Shown here: piece by piece, positions 1-7,102 of the stretch
Numbering within the stretch: the first letter of the stretch is position 1
Layout of the letters: each line of letters starts with the position of its first letter
From: an uncultured Bacteroidales bacterium
GTDB lineage: Bacteria; Bacteroidota; Bacteroidia; Bacteroidales; UBA932
Direction of reading: 5' to 3'
Length of the DNA: 9,400 nucleotides
NCBI GenBank assembly: GCA_945982095.1
Contig: CAMFRR010000025.1
Span: forward strand, 1-9,400
Translations under genes and position numbers: made by a program
The notes under the pieces: model-generated
Databases searched by the model: none
Seen by the model: only the letters and a program-made list of their open reading frames with translations
Told to the model about the DNA's origin: nothing

Positions 1-1191
1 GGACCTTCGAGCAGCCATACGATGGGACCGAACAAGGCGGCCGGCATCTTCTATTCCAAGAATCCTGATGCCTGCACTTACAGGGTGACTCTGTACGGCA
101 GCCTTGCAGCCACAGGCAAAGGCCACATGACGGACAAGGCCATTCTGAGGGTGCTGGGAGAAGAGAAAACGAGCATTATATGGCGCCCAGACATCGTGCA
201 TGAGTTCCATACCAACGGCATGCTTTTTGAGGCTTTGGACAAGGACGGAGCCGTGTCCGACAAATGGCTGGTATATAGCATAGGAGGTGGCAATCTCTCT
301 GACGGCATCCATACTTTGGGCACCGATAAAGATGAGCAGGTATATCCTCTGAACACCATAGCTCAGATACAGCAATACCTTGAAGACCACGGTCTTTCGT
401 ACTGGGAGTACGTGGAGCGTTGCGAGGGCCCTCAGATATGGGATTTCCTCGCCAATGTATGGGAAACCATGCAGCATAGCATAAAGGAAGGTCTGGAGCG
501 TGATGACAGGCTGCCGGGCTCACTCAGGCTCAGGAGCAAGGCCAAGCAGTATTACGTACGTGGCATAGGCTACAAGGATTCCCTTAAATCACGGGCACTG
601 GTAACTGCCTATGCCTTAGCCGTATCAGAACAGAATGCCCGAGGGGAGACAGTTGTAACCGCCCCTACCTGCGGCAGCTGCGGAATAGTACCTGCCGTGC
701 TCTACCATCAGAAGATGGCCCATGGTGTTTCGGACAGGGATATACTCAAGGCTCTGGCCACTGCCGGCCTTTTCGGCAATGTAATACGCACCAATGCATC
801 AATTTCGGGCGCTGAGGTGGGCTGCCAGGGCGAAGTGGGAAGCGCCTGCGTTATGGCCGCAGCGGCTGTAAACCAGCTCTATGGAGGCACACTGCAGCAG
901 ATTGAATATGCCGCAGAGATGGCCATGGAACACAATCTTGGCCTGACTTGCGACCCTGTGTGCGGCCTGGTGCAGATTCCGTGCATAGAACGCAATCCTA
1001 TGGCCGCTATGAGGGCCCTGGACGTGAGTTTCTATGCCTTGCTGGGTGATGGCAGGCACATGGTTTCTTTCGATCACGTAGTGGACACTATGAAGCGCAC
1101 AGGCAAGGATTTGCCGTCCCTGTACAAGGAAACCGCCGAAGGCGGACTTGCAAGCCTCGAGTTAAGGCGCGAAGGCGGGGCCTGCGATTAG
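1..1191 (+). CDS. sdaA: L-serine ammonia-lyase, iron-sulfur-dependent, single chain (5' end outside window)
   Basis: Deaminates L-serine to pyruvate and ammonia in the cytoplasm using a [4Fe-4S] cluster. The frame is open from base 1 and reads GPSSSHTMGPNKAA, the conserved N-terminal motif of the family, so the ATG at 22 is internal and the true start lies upstream, probably by only about 10-20 codons. Counting codons from base 1, the segment APTCGSCGIVPA starts at 221, and three cysteines lie at 275 (in GAEVGCQGEVGSAC), 317 and 328 (in CDPVCGLVQIPC). Their spacing of 42 and 11 matches the cluster ligands I recall for Legionella serine dehydratase. A cysteine is the penultimate residue (codon 395), reminiscent of the tail cysteine that enters the active site in that enzyme. 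The substrate-binding and catalytic domains are fused, as in SdaA. The gene converges on ygiQ with a 36-bp gap in which I see no convincing terminator hairpin. Confidence 0.95.
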   Translation, partial: GPSSSHTMGPNKAAGIFYSKNPDACTYRVTLYGSLAATGKGHMTDKAILRVLGEEKTSIIWRPDIVHEFHTNGMLFEALDKDGAVSDKWLVYSIGGGNLSDGIHTLGTDKDEQVYPLNTIAQIQQYLEDHGLSYWEYVERCEGPQIWDFLANVWETMQHSIKEGLERDDRLPGSLRLRSKAKQYYVRGIGYKDSLKSRALVTAYALAVSEQNARGETVVTAPTCGSCGIVPAVLYHQKMAHGVSDRDILKALATAGLFGNVIRTNASISGAEVGCQGEVGSACVMAAAAVNQLYGGTLQQIEYAAEMAMEHNLGLTCDPVCGLVQIPCIERNPMAAMRALDVSFYALLGDGRHMVSFDHVVDTMKRTGKDLPSLYKETAEGGLASLELRREGGACD

Positions 1192-1227
1192 CATGTTGTT
1201 TTCTGTACAGGCATTACGAATCAGAAC

Positions 1228-3012
1228 TTATTTTTTAAAGAAAAGGGATTTCTGCTGCTTCTTGCGGTCGGGATCCTTTTCTGTAAATACGGGCTTCATA
1301 TCGCGTGGATCAATGCCTGTTGCGAACATTATAGAAGAAGTGGTCATTGGCGTCGGCATAAAATCCTGCACCTGGTCCATCCATATGCCTTTGAGCGCCG
1401 GATTGTGGGCAAGGGCCTTCATGTCCGCCAGCCTGCAGCCAGGATGTGAGGAAATGAAATATGGCACAAGTTCCACATGTTTGCCTTCCTTGAGGTTTAT
1501 CCTGTCAAATTCCCGCCTCAATACCTCGAATAGTTTGAAGGAAGGTTTACCCATGTATTTCAATACGTTATCCTCTGTGTGCTCAGGTGCAACTTTAAGT
1601 CGGCCTGAACAGTGCTTCAACATCAGGGCCCTCAGATAACGCTCGCCCTCGTCAATATTGTAGCCTTTTTCATCCAGGAAGAGGTCATACCTTATACCGC
1701 TTCCTATATACATATGCCTCACGCCTTTTATAGCCAGCACCTTGTCATACAAGGCAAGCAGCCTTTCATGTGAATGGTCAAGATTGCGGCATAGCTTGGG
1801 ATAAAGGCAAGATTGCTTCCTGCATTTGGCGCATATTTCCTTGTTCTTTCCTCCCATTCCGTACATATTGGCGGTGGGGGCTCCAAGGTCGGAGATATTG
1901 CCCTTGAAAGTGGGAAGTTGGGTCAGGGCCTTCACTTCTTCGAGTATGGATTTTTCGCTGCGGCTCTGGATGAACTTGCCCTGATGCGCCGCAATAGTGC
2001 AAAAGTTGCAGGCTCCGAAACAGCCCCTATGCGTGATTATGCTATCCTTTATCATATCGAAGGCAGGAATCCTCTTGTCCTTGTAGCGAGGATGCGGGGC
2101 CTTTGTGAAGGGAAGGGCCCAGTACGAATCCATCTGTTTTTCGTCTGCCGGAGCATAGGGAGGGTTCACCTGCACATAGCCCTGGCCCACAGCTTCGATA
2201 AGGGTCAACGGATCGGCAATGTTGGAGTTAAGCTCTATCTCATGGAAGTTCTCGGCAAAGGCAAACTTGTTCCTGCAGCACTCTTCGTAGCTATGCAGAA
2301 TCTTGACATTCCGGGAGTTAGTGGCATTGGGGCTTCTGTTGCTATCCGAAGATCCAGGGGCATTGGGGCCTTTCTGTTCCGAGCCCGGAATCTTGCCGTC
2401 GCGGTAGAATGCGAACTGCGGCAGGCTTTCAAGCTGACGGCGGCTCCAACCCTTTTCTATTGCCTGAGTAATGGCTATCATAGGCCTTTCTCCCATTCCA
2501 TAGCAGAGGAAATCAGCCCCGCTGTCCAGAAGCACGCTGCGCATAATGCTGTCGCTCCAATAATCATAATGGCTCAGACGTCTGAGCGAAGCCTCCACAC
2601 CTCCTATCACTACGGGTATATCAGGCCACAACTGTTTGAGTATCCTGCAATATACGCTCACTGCCCTGTCAGGCCTCATGCCGGCCTTTCCTTCTGGGGT
2701 GTAGGCGTCATCGCTGCGCCTGCGTTTGGCCGCAGTGTAATGGTTCACCATGGAATCCATAGCACCGGAGTTCACGGCGAAATACAGCCTCGGCGCTCCC
2801 AGCTTCCTGAAATCCCTGAGGTCATCCCTCCAGTTGGGCTGTGGCACAATGGCCACGCGATACCCGAAACTTTGGAGATAGCGTGCTATGCAGGCAGTGC
2901 CTGAGCTGGGATGGTCGAAGAAGGCGTCGCCAGTAAAAAATATGATGTCTATGTAGTCCCAGCCCAGTTTCTGCACTTCTTTGGCAGAGGTCGGGAACAT
3001 ATAATTATCCAT
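1228..3012 (-). CDS. ygiQ: YgiQ family radical SAM protein
   Basis: Member of the YgiQ (UPF0313) radical SAM family; its substrate is not known. From the chosen start (ATG at 3012-3010, MDNYMFPTS) it is 594 residues. The ATG at 3000-2998 (MFPTSAKEV) is an equally possible start. The frame stays open to 3258, but that extension is the antisense of the btuB repeats and lies upstream of a promoter-like TATATTTG, so I exclude it. The radical SAM cluster motif CFGACNFC has cysteines at 331, 335 and 338. A second cysteine cluster at about 394-408 (CAKCRKQSCLYPKLC) is also typical of the family. The N-terminal part carries the family pattern FFTGDAFFDHPSSG. A Gly/Ser/Asn/Pro-rich stretch at about 209-235 looks like a lineage-specific insertion. 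The C-terminus is lysine-rich. Function beyond the family level cannot be read from the sequence. Confidence 0.93.
   Translation of the reverse strand: MDNYMFPTSAKEVQKLGWDYIDIIFFTGDAFFDHPSSGTACIARYLQSFGYRVAIVPQPNWRDDLRDFRKLGAPRLYFAVNSGAMDSMVNHYTAAKRRRSDDAYTPEGKAGMRPDRAVSVYCRILKQLWPDIPVVIGGVEASLRRLSHYDYWSDSIMRSVLLDSGADFLCYGMGERPMIAITQAIEKGWSRRQLESLPQFAFYRDGKIPGSEQKGPNAPGSSDSNRSPNATNSRNVKILHSYEECCRNKFAFAENFHEIELNSNIADPLTLIEAVGQGYVQVNPPYAPADEKQMDSYWALPFTKAPHPRYKDKRIPAFDMIKDSIITHRGCFGACNFCTIAAHQGKFIQSRSEKSILEEVKALTQLPTFKGNISDLGAPTANMYGMGGKNKEICAKCRKQSCLYPKLCRNLDHSHERLLALYDKVLAIKGVRHMYIGSGIRYDLFLDEKGYNIDEGERYLRALMLKHCSGRLKVAPEHTEDNVLKYMGKPSFKLFEVLRREFDRINLKEGKHVELVPYFISSHPGCRLADMKALAHNPALKGIWMDQVQDFMPTPMTTSSIMFATGIDPRDMKPVFTEKDPDRKKQQKSLFFKK
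2308..2388 (-). repeat. Low-complexity insertion in ygiQ with a 36-bp direct repeat
   Basis: This segment encodes residues of about 209-235 of the YgiQ protein, rich in Ser, Asn, Pro and Gly. On the + strand GGCATTGGGGC occurs at 2323-2333 and again at 2359-2369, a 36-bp (12-codon) period, giving two diverged copies of a SPNA/GPNA-type peptide. It lies between the N-terminal domain and the radical SAM core, where a linker could tolerate added residues. The in-frame length suggests expansion by slippage or unequal recombination. Confidence 0.6.
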
Positions 3013-3034
3013 TATTATGCAGAATTTAACTCTA

Positions 3035-3042
3035 CAAATATA
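3035..3042 (-). promoter_or_regulatory. Promoter -7 element for ygiQ
   Basis: The minus strand reads TATATTTG, an exact match to the Bacteroidetes -7 consensus TAnnTTTG. It ends 23 nt before the ATG at 3012, which would give a short leader. I see no clear TTTG -33 element at the expected distance, so the call rests on the -7 match and its position. Confidence 0.5.
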
Positions 3043-3055
3043 GTCATTTTCTTTG

Positions 3056-3063
3056 TATCTTTG
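3056..3063 (+). promoter_or_regulatory. Promoter -7 element for the btuB operon
   Basis: TATCTTTG matches TAnnTTTG and ends 7 nt before the ATG at 3071. Transcription would begin at or next to the start codon, so the mRNA would be leaderless or nearly so. No TTTG is visible at the -33 position. The whole divergent region (3013-3070) is 58 bp, too short to hold a cobalamin riboswitch. Confidence 0.5.
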
Positions 3064-3070
3064 CATTCCC

Positions 3071-5296
3071 ATGCACTTGTACGCAATCATAAGTCTTATG
3101 TTGGCCGCCGCATTGAACTCTGGCCGCCACGACGGGGAAAGCCTGAGCGCCGCTCTTGCCGAGCCCGGCCGCGACACTCTTGCCACTGCCCTTTCAGAGC
3201 CAAGCCGCGACACTCTTGCCACGGCTGTTTCAGAGCCATGCCGCGACACTCTTGCCACGGCTATAGTGGCCGGTCACAGGGACAGGGGGCTTGTCAGCAG
3301 CTCCCCCTTGCTGGAACTGGGAGGGGAAAAGCTCAGGCGTGAAGGGGCCTCGAGCCTGGACGAGAGCTTGCGCCGCCTGCCGGGAGTGCAGGTCATTGAT
3401 TATGGCGGTCTGGGAGGTATGAAGACTGTGAGCATACGTAACTTCGGCTCGCAGCATACGGCTGTGGTGTACAATGGGGTAGTGCTGTCAGACATGCAGA
3501 ACGGAATGGTGGACATAGGCAGTTTCGGGCTGGAGGAAGTGGAAAAGCTGAGTGTGGAAATAGCAGGCGACGAGGATATATTCAAGCCCGCCCGCCTCTT
3601 TTCAAGCGTGGGAACAGTCAGCGTGACCTCCCAAAAACCATGGGCCGGCCTGAATGCAGGCGGAAGCCGCTTCATAGACAGAAGCTCCATAAAGGCCAGA
3701 ATGAGGCTGGGATCTTTCAATACTTATGCCCCCTACATAAGCGCCTCCTATTCTTTCTCTCCACGTTGGGCAGCGAGGCTGAATGCAGAATACTGCAGTT
3801 CGGCCGGAAACTATCCCTATATTCTTGAAAACGGTAACGAGCTTGTTGAGGCCAGGCGCGTCGGGGCTGATTTCAGAAAGCTAAAGAGCGAGGCCGACTT
3901 GTCGGGGCAAGTTGGGACCAACGGGGCCTTGGATATGAACCTGAGCTATGCCTCGTCCGAAAGAGGCCTGCCGGGCAATGTGGTATATTACAGTTCCAAA
4001 GGCACTGAAAGACTGTGGGAAAGGGATATAAGGGCAAATGCCGTCTATTCTTTCGACAACAGGGAATGGAAAAGTCGTGCAATCGTAGCCTATCGCGGGC
4101 TATGGAACCGTCACGTTGACAGTAATCCTGCCTATGTGCAGCCCGTAGACGACCTGTATTGGCAGCAGGAAGCCCAGATATGCGGCATGGCTTTGAAAAG
4201 CTGGACAACGGGAAGGAGGGGCAACAAGCTTGAATTGTCTCTGTCTGAGGATATTGTTGCCGGCTGGCTGGATTCCAACCTTGCCAGCTGCATCTTCCCT
4301 TTCAGGGTCAGCAGCCACACGGCCCTGTCTCTGAAATATACAGGAGGGGCTTGCACAGTGGTGGGCTCGCTCTTAGGAGTGGCTATGGGCGAGTTTTCGC
4401 GTGCGGCACACAATACAGAGCAGTACTCTGAGCCTATATTTAGGGGAAGGATAAGCCCTTCTCTGAGCTTCTCATACATATTGCCACTCCGGCCCATTTT
4501 AGGTGAAGGCAGGATGCGTGCATCCATAAAGGAAAGCCACCGCATGCCTAACTTCAATGAACTTTATTATCCCCGCAGCGGCAACCGCGAGCTCAGACCC
4601 GAAACAGCCTGGCAAAGCAACCTGGGCCTCACCTGGACCCGCAGTTGGGGAAATAGTGGGGCAAGTAGTAGCGCAAGTAGTAGGGCAGGCTGTTGTGCAG
4701 GCAATGGTGCAGGCGTTGAGGCTCGAAGTGGGGCAGGCAAAAGCCATTCAGTCGCTTTTACCATTGACGGCTATTTCAATATGGTGAAAGACAAGATTGT
4801 AGCCGTGCCCTCAATGTTCATTTGGAATATGCGCAATCTCGGGCGTGTGATGATGACGGGCTGCGACTTACATGTGAACTATTCCGGAAATCTCGCCTAT
4901 TGGCTCAGCCTCCATAGCGACGCTTCATATTCCTACCAGTACTGCGTAGACATAAGTTCGCCCGAAGCCAAAAACTACCGCCATCAGATTCCTTATGTGC
5001 CGCGATACTGCGGCAGCGCCTCACTATCCCTGGTTTTCCCCTGGTTCAGCCTGGCCTACACCTTGACAAGCTCAGGCGAGCGTTATTCCCTTGCCCAGAA
5101 CACAAAAGCCTATCGCCTCTCTCCTTATGCCGACCATTCGCTCACACTAACGACGCACATAAGCCCGAAGAAATCCAGATGGTACCTGGACCTTAGCCTT
5201 CAGGCCCTGAATCTTGCCGGAACCAACTATCAGATTATACAATATTACCCCATGCCGGGGCGACACTACAGATTATCCATAACTTTCGCTATATAA
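3071..5296 (+). CDS. btuB: TonB-dependent outer-membrane receptor, BtuB-like (probable corrinoid uptake)
   Basis: Outer-membrane beta-barrel with an N-terminal plug, expected to import a ligand using TonB energy. The start is ATG 3071, giving a signal peptide (MHLYAIISLMLAAALNSG) and a 741-residue protein. An upstream in-frame TTG at 3053 overlaps the promoter-like TATCTTTG and would spoil the signal peptide. Residues 31-66 are three 12-residue repeats carrying DTLATA, resembling the TonB box DTLVVTA of E. coli BtuB. The plug follows: LDESLRRLPGVQVIDYGG at about 96-113, then an IRNFGSQHTAVVYNG-type segment typical of Bacteroidetes TonB receptors. The rest is an aromatic-rich barrel with LRPETAWQ and FNMVKDKI in its second half, ending RLSITFAI. 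Residues of about 528-559 are a Gly/Ala/Ser-rich insertion. The substrate call leans on the neighbours, a BtuG-like lipoprotein starting 19 nt downstream and a FecCD-type permease. Another TonB substrate cannot be excluded. Confidence 0.85.
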   Translation: MHLYAIISLMLAAALNSGRHDGESLSAALAEPGRDTLATALSEPSRDTLATAVSEPCRDTLATAIVAGHRDRGLVSSSPLLELGGEKLRREGASSLDESLRRLPGVQVIDYGGLGGMKTVSIRNFGSQHTAVVYNGVVLSDMQNGMVDIGSFGLEEVEKLSVEIAGDEDIFKPARLFSSVGTVSVTSQKPWAGLNAGGSRFIDRSSIKARMRLGSFNTYAPYISASYSFSPRWAARLNAEYCSSAGNYPYILENGNELVEARRVGADFRKLKSEADLSGQVGTNGALDMNLSYASSERGLPGNVVYYSSKGTERLWERDIRANAVYSFDNREWKSRAIVAYRGLWNRHVDSNPAYVQPVDDLYWQQEAQICGMALKSWTTGRRGNKLELSLSEDIVAGWLDSNLASCIFPFRVSSHTALSLKYTGGACTVVGSLLGVAMGEFSRAAHNTEQYSEPIFRGRISPSLSFSYILPLRPILGEGRMRASIKESHRMPNFNELYYPRSGNRELRPETAWQSNLGLTWTRSWGNSGASSSASSRAGCCAGNGAGVEARSGAGKSHSVAFTIDGYFNMVKDKIVAVPSMFIWNMRNLGRVMMTGCDLHVNYSGNLAYWLSLHSDASYSYQYCVDISSPEAKNYRHQIPYVPRYCGSASLSLVFPWFSLAYTLTSSGERYSLAQNTKAYRLSPYADHSLTLTTHISPKKSRWYLDLSLQALNLAGTNYQIIQYYPMPGRHYRLSITFAI
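3161..3268 (+). repeat. Three tandem 36-bp repeats encoding TonB-box-like motifs
   Basis: Units at 3161-3196, 3197-3232 and 3233-3268 encode EPGRDTLATALS, EPSRDTLATAVS and EPCRDTLATAIV. The core CGCGACACTCTTGCCAC is the same in all three. They sit between the signal peptide and the plug domain, exactly where the TonB box belongs. The third copy runs directly into AGHRDRGL and the plug, so it is the likeliest original box and the first two look like added copies. Confidence 0.85.
4658..4741 (+). repeat. In-frame 12-bp minisatellite inside btuB
   Basis: GCA codons recur every 12 bp at 4661, 4673, 4685, 4697, 4709 and 4733, with GCT at 4721. The first units read GGCAAGTAGTAG and CGCAAGTAGTAG, later ones GGCAGGCTGTTG and TGCAGGCAATGG. 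The product is a Gly/Ala/Ser-rich stretch (A-x-x-x periodicity) including two adjacent cysteines. It falls between the strands TAWQSNLGLTWTRSW and HSVAFTIDGYFNMV, a junction that is normally a short periplasmic turn in TonB receptors. Confidence 0.7.
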
Positions 5297-5315
5297 CTCT
5301 ACAATCAATACCATT

Positions 5316-6263
5316 ATGAAACGTTTATTCACTCTTGTCAGTCTGGCTCTGCTGCTTGTATGCTGTAACAAACCTACCATTACACCACAAGAACCGCAGC
5401 AGGCCACTTCACTTCTTGTACTTAACAACGGAAACTGGGGCTACAACGATGCCTCAATCTCTGCATATGACTTCAGCTCAGGTTTAAGCTCTGCTGAAGG
5501 CGAACAATTCTTCAAGGCCAACGGTATCAAACTGGGTGACTTAGGCCAGGACATATTGCGCTGTGGCGATATGCTTTTAATTGCCGTAAACGGCTCCAAG
5601 ATTATTTTTGTGACAGACCTCAATCTGAAAATCATATGCAGCATCAAAGCCAAGGCCGGAGACAACGAACTGTCGCCACGCTACCTTTGTAAGGCAGACG
5701 GCAAGGTTTACGTAAGCTATTATGAAGGCTGGCTGGGAGAGATACTCCTGGATGACATTGCGAAGATCAAGAGCGATGACTTGTCCGGCTCCGAGACCAT
5801 CAAGCCTGCAAGGCTTTGCAAAGTGGGCCCTAATCCTGAAGGTCTGGCATATTCTGGAGGCAAAATCTATGTGGCCAACTCTGGTGGCACATTGTGGCAG
5901 AGCGGTTACAACAACACGGTCTCAGTGGTTGATGCCTCAAGATTTGCAGAAACTTCAGTTTATGAGGTGAATTGCAATCCTCAGAACATTATCATCAGCC
6001 CAGACGGCAAAAGCCTGTATGTCAGCAGCTACGGCAATTATGGAGATGTGGCTCCTAAGCTTGAGAAAATTGAGCTGAGCTCCGGAGTCTGTTCAGACCT
6101 GGCGTATGACAACGTGAGCTCCATTGCAGCCTGCGGCGACCTGCTCATAGTGGCCTGGTGTTCGTGGGTACAGGTCTGTATTCAGGAACAGGAGACATGG
6201 AAGTATACGATAAGGACGGAGAGAGAAAATACAGCTTCGACACCGCTGGATTCTTCCCTATAA
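5316..6263 (+). CDS. btuG: BtuG-like YncE/DUF5074-type beta-propeller lipoprotein, apparently frameshifted near the C-terminus
   Basis: Probable surface lipoprotein acting with the adjacent BtuB-like receptor. In Bacteroides, BtuG is a beta-propeller that binds cobalamin very tightly and docks on BtuB. The start ATG 5316 gives MKRLFTLVSLALLLVCCNK, a lipoprotein signal with the lipid-anchored cysteine at 16 or 17. No strongly acidic surface-export signal follows it. Propeller blades are visible as repeated strand patterns: LLVLNNGNWGYNDASISAYD (34-52), GKVYVSYYEGWLGEI (129-143), GLAYSGGKIYVANSG (176-190) and IIISPDGKSLYVSSYG (225-240). Coding quality is good to about residue 280 (near 6155). 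After that the frame gives an unlikely tail (WCSWVQVCIQEQ...) and stops at 6263, while the overlapping frame resumes convincing propeller sequence to 6280. The protein as encoded probably has a broken last blade. Length is 315 residues, or about 321 if the frames are joined. Confidence 0.78.
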   Translation: MKRLFTLVSLALLLVCCNKPTITPQEPQQATSLLVLNNGNWGYNDASISAYDFSSGLSSAEGEQFFKANGIKLGDLGQDILRCGDMLLIAVNGSKIIFVTDLNLKIICSIKAKAGDNELSPRYLCKADGKVYVSYYEGWLGEILLDDIAKIKSDDLSGSETIKPARLCKVGPNPEGLAYSGGKIYVANSGGTLWQSGYNNTVSVVDASRFAETSVYEVNCNPQNIIISPDGKSLYVSSYGNYGDVAPKLEKIELSSGVCSDLAYDNVSSIAACGDLLIVAWCSWVQVCIQEQETWKYTIRTERENTASTPLDSSL

Positions 6264-6280
6264 AAGCCATAGCTCTATGA
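6152..6280 (+). other. Out-of-frame C-terminal remnant of the btuG-like gene
   Basis: Read from GGC at 6152, this frame gives 42 codons, GLVFVGTGLYSGTGDMEVYD followed by KDGERKYSFDTAGFFPIK and AIAL, then TGA at 6278-6280. This resembles the closing blade of YncE/DUF5074 propellers (GLVFVGT...GDMEVYD, then KAIAL). Its stop overlaps the next ATG as ATGA, the usual signature of a coupled operon, so this is very probably the ancestral end of the lipoprotein gene. The shift between frames lies near 6150-6155. Confidence 0.75.
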
Positions 6281-7071
6281 TACTCAGCCTGCTCTATGTT
6301 TTAGTCTGTGGAGTGGCTCTGCCTGTGGGCGGAGTGCAGATGCAATACCTGTGGCGCAACCAGCTTGGCGACATTTATTCGCTCGGACTTGGCAGCGCAG
6401 CCTGCCTCGGAGCCGCTGTCGCCACTATGAGCGGATGGTGCTCTCTCACGGTAGGCGCCTTCATAGCCCAGGCCATATGTGCTATTATAGTTTCCCTTAT
6501 TGCATTGAGGCTCAACACCTCGCACCTTATTACCTTCGGCATTATATTCGGCACTTTCATAGGTTCGCTGTGCACAATAGTCGTTACCAATGCCCCAACG
6601 GGAGATCTGCTTAAACAATATTATCTCTGGGGAGCCGCCAACTTCAAGCTTCAATCTGTCACTACCTTCGACATAGTTGTCAGCCTGCTGCTTTTTGCCC
6701 TTGGATTGTCCGTGGCATTCATCTATGCCAGAAAGCTTACAAAGCACTTTCAGGGCGAGATAGAGCTGTCCCAATGGAGCAAAGCCTTCATACTTTTTAT
6801 GATAAGCATGCTTGTGACCAGCGCCGTGAGCATTTGCGGAACAGTGGGCTTCGTGAGTCTCGGAGTGCCCAATCTTGCCAGAGCCATAATCAAGCCGGCA
6901 GACATACGTACCCAATATGCCCTCTCGGCAGGATTGGGCACCCTGCTCTTGCTGCTTACTTATCTTGTGGTAGAATATTGTAATTTCGGAATATATCTTC
7001 CTGTGAGCGCCACAATGGCCCTAATCGCCCTCCCTCTCACATTCATACTGTTCACCAGGGATCAGAAATAA
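6277..7071 (+). CDS. btuC: Short FecCD/BtuC-like ABC transporter permease
   Basis: Inner-membrane permease related to the FecCD family, which imports siderophores, heme and cobalamin. At 264 residues it is well below the roughly 320-350 usual for the family. The protein opens directly on the segment that normally follows the first membrane helix and R-x-PR motif. GVALPVGGVQMQYLWRNQLG (12-31) corresponds to the family's GAALALSGxxLQxLxRNPLA. Further matches are YYLWGAANF (115-123), GTVGFVSLGVPNLAR (188-202, for GPIGFVGLIVPHLAR) and YLPVSATMALIALP (240-253). Hydrophobicity suggests about eight membrane segments. The cytoplasmic loop around 158-168 (FQGEIELSQWS) lacks the usual A-R-x-L-G of the ATPase contact. 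Its ATG overlaps the ancestral stop of the lipoprotein gene. No ATPase or binding-protein gene is adjacent. It is either a reduced, divergent lineage or a truncated copy. Confidence 0.75.
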   Translation: MILSLLYVLVCGVALPVGGVQMQYLWRNQLGDIYSLGLGSAACLGAAVATMSGWCSLTVGAFIAQAICAIIVSLIALRLNTSHLITFGIIFGTFIGSLCTIVVTNAPTGDLLKQYYLWGAANFKLQSVTTFDIVVSLLLFALGLSVAFIYARKLTKHFQGEIELSQWSKAFILFMISMLVTSAVSICGTVGFVSLGVPNLARAIIKPADIRTQYALSAGLGTLLLLLTYLVVEYCNFGIYLPVSATMALIALPLTFILFTRDQK

Positions 7072-7102
7072 GGTAAGCGTCTCCGCGTTGACGTATCAGT
7101 CC

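Noticed and set aside
1192..1227. Terminator between sdaA and ygiQ
   Set aside because: There is a T run near the ygiQ stop and a small CTGTACAG palindrome, but no GC-rich stem next to the T run.
1813..2904. 363-codon open frame on + inside ygiQ
   Set aside because: It is antisense to well-conserved radical SAM coding sequence and has no recognisable domain of its own.
3053..3070. Upstream TTG start for btuB
   Set aside because: It overlaps the promoter-like TATCTTTG and adds MYLCIP before an otherwise normal signal peptide starting at ATG 3071.
3013..3258. N-terminal extension of ygiQ to 3258
   Set aside because: The extra 82 residues are antisense to the btuB signal peptide and TonB-box repeats, and contain an arginine-rich repeat unlike the YgiQ family. 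The conserved family N-terminus begins at 3012 or 3000.
6140..6160. Programmed ribosomal frameshift in the btuG-like gene
   Set aside because: No X-XXY-YYZ slippery heptamer or adjacent stem-loop is visible, and the sequence on the two sides suggests missing residues, so a mutation is more likely.
6301..6915. 204-codon open frame on - inside the permease gene
   Set aside because: It mirrors a hydrophobic membrane-protein gene, is rich in His, Gly and Tyr, and lacks any domain-like pattern.
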